From NCBI GenBank assembly GCA_963691705.1, contig OY829545.1, forward strand, positions 39,047,475 through 39,111,474: DNA of 64,000 bases. Direction: 5' to 3'. The stretch comes from Viola odorata (Eukaryota > Streptophyta > Magnoliopsida > Malpighiales > Violaceae). Both the position numbers and the translations under genes were made by a program. Below the pieces are notes generated by a model that saw nothing but the letters and a program-made list of their open reading frames with translations, searched no databases and was not told the DNA's origin. Every line of letters begins with the position of its first letter. The stretch's first letter is position 1. Below, one piece after another: positions 20,943-30,210 of this stretch.

Positions 20943-23057
20943 ATGGCTAGAAATAGACCTTGCCAGGTTATCTGGAAACCCATGGATCCAGAGGTCGCGC
21001 AATCACCCAGTATTTTTACATGCGATGTGGTTCTGAAAGCCGAACTGGAGGAACACGGTATTACCTTTCCTCCTGGGTATGAGCCCTCTATCCCTGGAAG
21101 TGATATGCGGCTCCATAATCCGGCGTGGGGTTACAGTAGGCTTTTTTACTTTAAGATGTTCCTTTACGGTTTCCGCTTTCCTGTTCATGAATCGATACTA
21201 ACGCTGCTGCGGGAGTATAGCCTTAATCCTGCCCAGATAACTCCCTCTTCCTGGTGTGCGGTTTATGCTTTTCTTCGCGCTTGCGAGTTGAAGAACATTT
21301 CTACCCCATCTCTCAATTTATTTCGCAAATTCTTTAGTATGAATTGCCATAATTGTTTAATCGAAATTACTCCTCGGTGGAATGACGCGCTCGTGCAGTC
21401 GTTCTGGCAGCGTTTTCACGACTTTAAGAAGGGTGTAGCTGATTGGAAAAACAGCTTCTTTGTTCTGGAGCTACCGTCCTGTTTGTGGCGTATTAATTTC
21501 AACCAGGAGCTGATAGGCCCTATTTGGTCGAATCCCTCGATATTGACCAGGGCTGAGTTGGAGCAAGCTAACGCTCTGTTAGACGAAGGTACTCACTACC
21601 GCATCCGTAGCTTTGCCTTGTTCAAACCTCTGGAGGAGTGTGCTATGGGTGAGTCTGCCTCTTTTCGCGTTTTTTTTGCTTTTATCTTTGCGCGTTTCTT
21701 TTGTTATAGGATGCTAACAGTTAATTCCCAGGTGACGCTGGCGCTCCTTTGAATGTTATGCCACTTCAAACTTTACCAGCTTCCCCCCTGCCGATGGCTC
21801 TAATCAGGGTAGCGTTCGTTCCCCGAGGAGGAGAACCAAGACGGTTGCCTGGGGAGGGCGAAGGCTCGTTAGCTTTGTACGAGTTTCTCGCTTTGTGGAA
21901 AATTGGCTATCGGAGCGTCATAAGAGGACGGACTCCAGCCTAGCCGCAACGACGGTGATTGCTAGTGATGATGAGGATGTGGATGTCAAGTCGGACCTTT
22001 GCCATGCCTCTTCCTTGCGCCGAAAAAAACTTCGATTTGCCACGGGTGAGCAGGCCACCGGGACTTCTTCTGTAGATGCAGCAACTGTTCCTATCTCTGC
22101 CGCTTCGACTGGGACGAGTGCCTCCCAACCGGTGGGAGTTACTGAGGCGTCGGCTGCTATGTGTTCTGCCGAGGCGGAGGTTCCATCGGCAGCGTATCCT
22201 CTTCCTACAGTTGACGCTCCCGATTCTCCAATTTTTCATTGCATTCCTGACGTAGTCGCTACACCTTCTACTGCGGATTCGACTGCTGGGCTACTGCCTA
22301 AAGTCCTTCCGCAACTATTCTTTTCTCCTATCATGGATGTTTTTTCGGGAGTTCTTCTCCCGCTCCGTCAATCAATCTTTCTTATGGCAGTCCTACCGAG
22401 ACCCCCTCCTACCGTATGGGCTTGAAGGGATTCTGCTTTGATGGTCTTCGTGCTGTCAGGGTTCCCCAACCTTTTTCCAGAGATGAGTTTACTGCGCCTT
22501 TGATAGGAGAGATGCTGGGCTCCTAGAAGGAGAAGGAAAAGTTTCTTCAGCTTCCTCTACCGGCTCGTCTTCGCCATATGATGAATGATTCTCTGGATTT
22601 CTTCCGTCACCTGAACTATCTGTTCGAGATTCATGATCACGAGTCACGCAATTTTTCCAACGCGCTGTGCGTTAAGCAAGTGCAGCTTGAGAAAGCGGTG
22701 GAGCAAATGGGGTTGCTAACGCGTCTCTGTGATGAGTCGCAAAAGGAATTAAACAGAGAGAGGTCTGTCGGGAAAGCAAAGGTGGAAGTTCTGGAGGCAG
22801 AGTTAGCGCCGGAGAGGAAGAAAAATCTCCTTCTTCGTGAAGAGATGTCTTCTCGAGACGAGGAGTCCGCTAGGACATCATTAAAGGAGGAATGGTGGAA
22901 GAAGAAAATCTTGGAAGTCTTTACTTCTGGATTCGCAATCCGTTTCAAGGGTAACTCTTCCGACCCTGCCCAGGTTGCTGACTATATTTCTACCATGATG
23001 GATGAGGTTAGCAAAGGCGGGATTGGTTCTTCTGCCTCAGAAGGGGAAAGGGGCTAA
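20943..23057 (+). pseudogene. aORF3 of element A, Transposase_28-like domain plus coiled coil, one intron, frameshifted
   Basis: Exon 1 is 20943-21648; an 83 nt intron (GTGAGT..CCCAG) follows, and exon 2 starts at 21732. The N-terminal part (ELEEHGITFPPGYEP, LFYFKMFLYGFRFPVHESIL, NPAQITPSSWCAVYAFLRAC) resembles the plant putative gypsy-type transposon family (Pfam Transposase_28). After a Ser/Thr/Ala-rich linker with an acidic patch (ASDDEDVDV), the C-terminus is a charged coiled coil (SQKELNRERSVGKAKVEVLE). Decay is light. A frame change lies near the C6 run at 21783-21788. Another lies between about 22330 and 22430. A TAG stop is near 22525. Element B shares the intron position and phase. 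The role is unknown. It is a paralogue of aORF4. Confidence 0.75.
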
Positions 23058-23524
23058 CGCCAAAGATTGGGGCACCGCTTTGCTTTTCGAGAAGTGTCAC
23101 AACGGGTTTTTGGACCCTCCCTTGTTATTCTTATTGTTGTCTGCTTCTATTTTTTCCCGAAAACCATTTGTCATTATTCCTCTTGTAATAATGCTGACGC
23201 TACATAACCTTTATCGCATTCGTGTGAATTGTTGTGATGCTATCGCCATCTCTTCATTATCTTCCTTGTGTTGCCGCGCCGTTTGGTGAGGCCAGCGCTG
23301 CTTTTTAGGCCATTAAATATCGCAGTCCTTCCATTTAATGCGATCTGAAAAGCAATGATGGAAAAGGACACGTGTCTTTCTACGGAAAGGCGTTTGAAGC
23401 AAGCGTCTTCTAGGGAGACGTGAATCGCTGAAGCGTTTAAACTTGTATCTTCTCGCGCGTGCCTTATTTCCCGACGCGCTGCTTTGCCATGTGTCCGTCG
23501 CTGATTGGTCACGCCCTTTCAGTG

Positions 23525-23534
23525 TTATATATAA
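23525..23534 (+). promoter_or_regulatory. TATA box of aORF4 (element A)
   Basis: TTATATATAA lies about 170 bp before the ATG at 23699. In element B a TATAAAA lies 169 bp before the ATG. Confidence 0.6.
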
Positions 23535-23698
23535 TGTTTTTCCTTCCTCCTTTTTCTTCTTTAATCTCCTCTCTCGCACGCTGCTGCTTTCTGGACAAAC
23601 AACTCGCGCCGCTCTCTTCTTTTTGGTCTGAGACTCCTGGTGTTCTCTTTGCGAAGGTACACACCCTTTCTTTGCTCGTCACTTCTCCTTTATTGGTC

Positions 23699-25991
23699 AT
23701 GGCTAAGACTAAGAGATCTTCCGATGAGGGCGATCCTCAAGGGTCCGCCGGAGAAGAAAAAATTTACATTACCCCCACTTCTCTCTATACTCTGCCCTTA
23801 GTTAATCGTAGACTTGCCAAGTGTAATGCGCGATTTCCCAGAGAATATCCCGTGCACGCTGCTTCCGAATCACTTCGCCTGAACAGCGTTCTGTCCGGCA
23901 ACAGTAGAATATTATATGCTAAGTTATTTGACCATGGGTTTTGTCTTCCTCTTGACCCGCTTGTCGAGTTGCTATTGGTTGATTCTGATTTGGCTCCGGC
24001 TTAATTGAGCCCTAACGCGATTTGCGTTGTCAGTGCCTTTGCCGCACTGTGCCGTTTCAAGGGGATCGAGTCTCCCACTCTGGCCCTGCTTCATGATATT
24101 TTCCAATTGTATTCTCGTAATGGGGTGATATCGATATCCCCTCGTTATGAAGATGGCTCATTGAAGCCCTTTACCTAGAAGCTTATGGGTATCGAGTCTT
24201 CTGTTCCTCATTGGAAAGAAGAATTTTTTATTATTGATTTGCCCGAGCCGTTATGGAGGGCAGGCTTCAATGAGAAAATTAAAGATGGAGCATGGGGCCA
24301 TCGGAAACCCCTTTCTGATCCAGAAGATGGCTGGTTGAAGACGCTACTTCAACTAGATTTCAGCGTTGATGCCCGAAAAGTGGCTAACGGGCTGGAAATG
24401 GAACAGTGCAAAAGAGGTAAGCATTTGCCCTTTTTCCTTTTGTGCTGCCAAGAGGTACTAACGCTAACGTTTCTTTAACTGTGCAGTGCCTCCGCCTGGT
24501 TGGGAGCCCGAGTACTTCCGGAGGAAGAGGAAATAGGAACAAAGGAAGAAAGCTGCCGCCGCCGCCAGGGCTGCTGCTGCTGCTGCCGCTGCGGAAGAGG
24601 AAGGCATTGCTACCGCTACGGGTACTACCTCATCGCCACCTCCTCGCACCCTTGTTGCAAGGAAGAAGAGAGTGAGGAAAACACGTGCCACGCAATCCGT
24701 TTCCCTCCACACTATTGTTTCTTCAGAGGTGACAGTTGATCCCATTCCTACCGCGATACCTCTGGTTTCCACAGTCACCCAGGTATGCGTTCCTTTCTCT
24801 CTAAGGTTTCCTTCTCTTCTGTATAATTTTCTTATATGCGTGCACTGCGTTTTCTAGGAGGCTTCCACTGTTTCTGCTCAGTCAACCTCTCCAGGTGATA
24901 TGTCTGTTGCTGAGGTCCTTCGAGAGCGTCAGAAGAAGGCTTGCTATGAGCTTCAGCACAATCCTACCTCTTCTGCTGCGAATCCTTCTCTGAACGTCCC
25001 TGAAGGCGGCGGTATTCCTGCCGAGCAATCGCAGGGTATTGATTTCGGTGGTAGTCCTCGCGTTTTCGGTGATTCCTCCACCGCGCCAGGCTATAACTCA
25101 AGTGCCCTTAACTTTGAAGTACTTGGTGGAGATGGATCCCTAGTGCCCAACGCGGGAGGTTCCGGCAGTCGACCCTCTTCTCCTGCCGCTCTGTTCTTTG
25201 TTCCGATGTCTCCTCCCACTATCGCGAGGGGTGGCCCTACCCCTGCTTTGATAGCCGGTGCCTCTACTTATAATCCTCCCCTCATGCCCACTCATCATAT
25301 TGGTTTGTGTTCCTTCAGGGACAACATTTTGCAATTTCCTGCCGGGACCGATCATGATTCCATTCTCGCGTCTACCTCTTACCTGGTAGCTGAGATTATG
25401 TCTCTTCCAAGGGAGAGGGATGCCTTTGCGACTAGGAGTGAGCAGGAGCGTATAAACTTTCTTCGCTCCCAAGCGCTTTCTTTTTTCTGTCACCTCCATT
25501 ACATGGATGAGGAGAATGCTAGGATTGTCGCAAACGGGCAGGGGGAGATAACCAGGTTGCAGAACGAGCGCCAGAGTTTTGTGGATGCGCTTAACCTTGC
25601 CAACCAAGAAACGGAGTCTGCCCGACAGGAAGTGACGATTGTCAAGAAAAAGCTGGAGGCTGTGAAGCACGCTTTGGAGGAGGAGAAACGGAAAGGTGCC
25701 AATCTGACCGAACACCTTTCTCGTGAGGAGAATGAGTTGCGCCAGGAGAGGCAGAGGAGTGCCGAGCTGACTGCCGATCTGGCTTTAAACATTGAGAAGA
25801 ATCAGTGGTACTTGAAGGAAGGCGCAGGGCTCATGTCGGAGGCGTTGACGCATCATCATGGGGTAGAAAAACTCCGTATTGATGAGTTGTCTGCGTATTT
25901 TGATAGGAGAGTCTCCACTATTACTGATGACGACTTCTATTTATGGAAATCGAAGCAGCAAGGAGGAGTCAACGCACCACCCCCTCCTTAG
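23699..25991 (+). pseudogene. aORF4 of element A, Transposase_28-like domain plus coiled coil, three exons, three stops
   Basis: Exons are 23699-24416, 24487-24782 and 24858-25991 (introns of 70 and 75 nt with GT/AG borders). They sum to 2148 nt in one frame, about 715 residues. The N-terminal domain (SLRLNSVLSGNSRILYAKLFDHGF, LSPNAICVVSAFAALCRFKG, PTLALLHDIFQLYSRNGVI) is the same fold type as aORF3. Exon 2 has a basic and Ala-rich linker. The last 363 residues are open and end in a long coiled coil (about 25470-25830). In-frame stops lie at 24002-24004 (TAA), near 24176 (TAG) and near 24534 (TAG); element B is open at the first two of these sites. The gene product is not known. Its size and architecture match aORF3. 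Confidence 0.75.
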
Positions 25992-26454
25992 TTTTTTGAA
26001 TTTAGATATATTCTGATTTTTACGGCCGACGAGCCCTTCCTTGTTTTGTAATATTAACGATATCACTTTTTGTCTTGGTTGGGCTACCCCTTTTGAACGG
26101 AACTTCTTTATCTGCTCTGTTTCATAATACTGCTTGCGCAATTATTCGTCCGTGGCGTTTGCTGCCGCGCCTTTATAGATATGCCCACTTTGCTCTCGCA
26201 TGACCTTCATATAGGTTCCTCAGCTGCCTTTTCGATGGCCTTATTGTTGCCTTCCGATAGCATTTCCAAGAATGACTCAGCATTGCTCAGATTCAAATCA
26301 CCCTTTGTTGTCAGGGGATCTTTCTTGCCCCGTTAGGCCTGCTGCGACGTTGTTGTTGCAGTACGGATGTCTTTCCAGCCTTACTTCGCCGGGTATCGAC
26401 CGCTCAATTTTTAGCTGGAGTGTCCCCTCCTTCCTTCTGCCGGAGATTGGCTTG

Positions 26455-26965
26455 GGGAGTGCCTCATCTTAGCGAGCTGTCTGATCAGGACCAGCCATCG
26501 CAAGGATAGGATTTTCACTCTTAAGCGTTGAAACCTCGCGTCCCTGGAACGTGCCTCATCTCAATGGGCCGTCTATGTGAGCACGGTTGCCACAAGGATA
26601 GGATTTTCACTTCCAGGACGGAGTTGGTCTCTCCTTGGGGTCGTGCCTCGTCTTAATGGGCCGTCTGTGTGAGCACGGTTGCCACAAGGATAGGATTTTC
26701 ACTCCCAAGGATACCGGGGCGTGCCTCGTCTTAATGGGCCATCTATGTGAGCACGGTTGCCACAAGGATAGGATTTTCACTCCCGGGAGCGTTTGGGGTC
26801 GTGCCTCGTCTTAATGGGCCGTCTGTGTGAGCACGGTTGCCACAAGGATAGGATTTTCACTCCCAACGCTTAGTCATGCCAGGGCATACCTCGTCTTAGT
26901 GAGCTGTCTGATCAGGACCAGCCATCACAAGGATAGGATTTGCACTCCTGGCATGCTTCACTATC
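26455..26965. repeat. Tandem hairpin-bearing repeat array of element A (about six units)
   Basis: Units of roughly 80-100 bp share the core CACAAGGATAGGATTTTCAC and a GTGCCTCGTCTTAATGGG-like block. Between these blocks each unit carries an inverted repeat around a 10 nt loop: CCGT..ACGG in the inner units and GCTG..CAGC in the first and last. The array lies between the end of pol and the antisense cassette. The spacers between units vary in length and sequence. Confidence 0.85.
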
Positions 26966-27041
26966 TGCATTTTATTCAACAACAAACGCACAGAAAGATA
27001 TATCTTGTTAGAATAGTATTGATGTTACCAGATAGGGTGAG

Positions 27042-28370
27042 CTAGTTCCTGGCGTGGTATAGCTTCAGCCGGGCTATATTCCACTAGTTCTGTAGAGGCA
27101 TTCCATCGAGCGTTTCCAAGTGGTAAGCTCCTTTCCCCATAATACGGGTGACGCGATACGGTCCATCCCAGTTTGGGCTGAGTTTGTCCATGCGCTGCCC
27201 TGCCGCTCGTCTATCTCTGAGCACTAAATCCCCAGCTTTGAGCAATCGCTCTCTCACTTGCCGGTTGTGGTATTGCGCCATTTTTTTTTGTAGTGCAGAG
27301 CTTTCAGCAGTGTTTCCTCATGTGTTTCTGGTAGGGCGTCAAGGTTAGCACGTAACCTTTCTTCGTTATTTTCTTCTCTGAAATGAGCCACCTGAAGGCT
27401 CATCATTCCGATCTCAACCGGTGTGACAGTTTCGGTTCTGAATGCTAACGCAAACGGGGTCTCTCCAGTGCCGGTCTTGACAGTCATGCGATAGGCCCAT
27501 AGTACGTATGGCAGTTCGTCCGGCCATTTCTTTTTGGAACCTTCCAGGTTTCTTTTGATGCCACTAAGGATGCTGCGGTTGGTTACCTCTGCCTGGCTAT
27601 TGGTTTGGGGGTGTGCCATGGAAGAGAACCTTTGTTTGATCTGGAATTCCGCACACTGAGCCCTGAAGAATTGGCTTGTGAACTGTGCTCCATTGTCGCT
27701 AACTAGTATGCGCGGAACCCCGAATCGCATGATGACTTGGTGTTTGAAAAAATGCCAAATTTTTTCAGTGGTGATGGTGGCTAACGCCTCGGCTTCGGCC
27801 CATTTTGTGAAGTAGTCTACCGCCACGACCACGAATTTCAGCTGAGATCTAGCCATTGGAAACGGGCCTAATATGTCAATGCCCCATTTGGCGAACGGGC
27901 ATGGAGCAATTATTTCTGAGATTGGCGTGGCCGATTTTCGAGGGATCTTAGCGTATTCCTGACATTTCTGACTGGTTTTCACGAAGTTATGACAATCTCT
28001 TCGTATGGTAGGCCAGTAGAATCCCGACCGAAAGACTTGAGCTGCCAGAGTATCGCTCGCGATGTACATGCCGCATATCCCTTCATGAATTTCTCTCAGG
28101 ACATGCAGGCCTTCTTGTTCCGTTATGCATTTAGCGGCTGGATGGGAGAAGCACCTCCGTATTAACTCTCCATTGTAATATGTACATCGCGCCGCCTGTT
28201 TTAGGATTTTCCTTCTTTCCGTAATTTCTTCTGGTAGCCTATCATGTTTCAGATATTCTACCACTGGGATCCTCCAGTCACTTTCTATTTCTTCCACACA
28301 CAACGATGTTTGCTCCTCCATGAAAGAGGGTATGGATAGCTCCCCGTAATGTACCTCGTTGGGTATGGAG
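27042..28370 (-). pseudogene. Element A integrase
   Basis: The zinc-binding region has REIHEGICGMY and KTSQKCQEY, where the usual first Cys of the CxxC pair is Ser (TSQKC; element B has TCQKC). The catalytic core shows WGIDILGPFP, VSDNGAQFTSQFF and NSQAEVTNRS, giving the DDE triad. The C-terminal end has LKAGDLVLRDRR, LSPNWDGPYRVTRIMGKGAYHLETLDG and WNIARLKLYHAR. The frame is nearly whole. A one-base loss in an A run (plus-strand T9 at 27281-27289) shifts it, and a TAG at 27084-27086 precedes the natural stop at 27042-27044. The Ser replacement may impair zinc binding. Confidence 0.9.
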
Positions 28371-30210
28371 GCGTCTGCGTTGGCTGCCATCTTGGCGAGG
28401 CTATCGGCCTCTTCGTTACTTTCTCTGGGGATGTGTTCGAAGATGACCCGAGTGCCTTTTTTCTGCATCTCCGACAGCTCACGCTTTACTTTGGCCAAGT
28501 ATTGAATCATGACGGGTTCTCGGGCTTGGGAGTTTCCGAGGACTTGATCCATTATCAATTTAGAGTCTCCTCGTATCTTTAGGCGCAAGCCGTATTGCTC
28601 TTCCGAGACGGTAGAGGCTTCGACGGAGAAGGTGTTTCCAATTCTGAGTCCTGCCAGCAGCGCTTCATATTCAGCGGCGTTGTTGGATAACGGCTACAGG
28701 ATTCTGATGGCATATCGCATTTCCATGCCGTTTGGCCCCACCAGGAAAATGCCTGCTCCTGCTAGCTCTTGATATTTTGCGCCGTCCACGTGAATAATCC
28801 ATGAGTCTGCGTGCGTTTCTGGGAACGGTAGGCATGAGTTTTCTGGTTCTTCCTCTGACAGTTTTTCCAACACCTCCTTGGTGAATGTGCACTCCGCTAT
28901 GAAGTCAGCTAACGCCTGGGCTTTTATTGCCGGCCTGGTTTTGTATTGCAGCCCGTATTGTTCGAGCTTGATTGCCCAAATCAACATTCTCCCTGAGGAC
29001 TCAGGCTTTCTAAAAAATTTTCTCAGCGGCTGATCAGTTAGTACGGTAACAGGGTGGGCTTGGAAGTATCGGTCCATCTTTAGCGTTGCCTGTATTAGAG
29101 CAAGCACTATCTTCTCGATGCGGGCGTATCGCAGCTCCGCGTCTTTTAATATGTGACTCACAAAAAATACAGGGCGGTGTACATGCCCTTCACTTCGTAC
29201 GAGGACGGCGCTGACTACCTCGTCAGCTACTCCCAGGTATAGGTATAGCTCATCGCCGAACTCAGGCCTCGTTAGCACTAGATCGGATGACAAGTAGGCT
29301 TTCAGTCCTGCAAACGCGTTTTCACATTCCTCTGTCCACCCGAATGGGGCCTTATTTCGAATGACCTTGAAAAAGGGGAGGCATCTCTCTCCTTGCTTAG
29401 ATATGAACCATCCTAACGCGATGATGCGGCCAGTGAGCTTTTGTATTTCCTTGACGGTTCGCGGGGATATCATGTCCTGGATGGCCTTTACCTTTGAAGG
29501 GTTGGGCTGGATACCCTTTCGGCTGACCACGTAGCCCAAGAATTTTCCCGTTTGGAACGCGAACATACACTTTCGTGGGTTCAGCTTCATTTTGTATTTT
29601 TTCAACACATTGAAAACTTCTTCCAAATCGGCAAGATGGTCTCCAAAGCTTCGACTTTTAATCAGAATATCGTCCACGTAGACCTCGACATTTTTCCCTA
29701 TTTGCTTTTCGAAAATCCTATTCGCCATGCGCTGGAACATTGCCTCGGCGTTCTTCAGCCCAAACGACATTGCGGTGTAGCAATATGTAGCCCTAGGGGT
29801 GATGAAGGCGGTTTTTTCTTCATCTTCTGCGGCCATGGGGATTTGGTGATACCCGGAGTTGGCATCCAGAGAGCTTAAATAAGCGTACCCCGCAGTTTGG
29901 TCGACCAGCTGGTCAATTCGAGGAAGGGGATAGCAATCTTTGGGACAAGCATTATTTAGGTCAGTGAAATCGATGCACATGCGCCAATCTCCGTTAGGCT
30001 TTGGAACTAGCACCGGGTTAGCCAGCCAGGTTGGGTACTGAACTTCTCGAATGAACCCCGTGCCCATGAGCTTCAGTAACTCCTTCTCGATAGCCGCTAC
30101 TTTTTCTGATGAAAAGGCGCGTCGTTTCTGCTGAATAGGCTTGGCCTCAGGGGTGACGTTTAGTCGATGCTCCGCGACTTCTCGCGAGATTCCAGGCGTG
30201 TCCGCTGGTT
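28371..30210 (-). pseudogene. Element A reverse transcriptase, RNase H and second (archaeal-type) RNase H
   Basis: RT motifs are VQYPTWLANPVLVPKPNGDWRM (first part), DFTDLNNACPKD, SLDANSGYHQI, SFGLKNAEAMFQRM and the catalytic YVDDIL. The first RNase H follows (LYLYLGVADEVVSAVLV, ELRYARIEKIVLALI). A connection with TRPAIKAQALADFIAE leads to a second RNase H (WIIHVDGAKYQELAGAGI, AAEYEALLAGLRI, GDSKLIMDQVLG, ANADASIP). The double RNase H marks the Tat lineage. The only breaks are a TAG at 28694-28696, where element B has CAG, and a TAG with a frame change near 30200, where element B has TGG. Confidence 0.9.

Noticed and set aside
24500..24739. Cys/Arg-rich ORF resembling a zinc protein
   Set aside because: It is an out-of-frame reading of the Ala-coding GCTGCC repeats in aORF4 exon 2.
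26455..26965. Regularly spaced repeats that at first sight resemble a CRISPR array
   Set aside because: Units are degenerate, spacers are also similar to each other, the context is a plant retrotransposon, and no cas gene is present.
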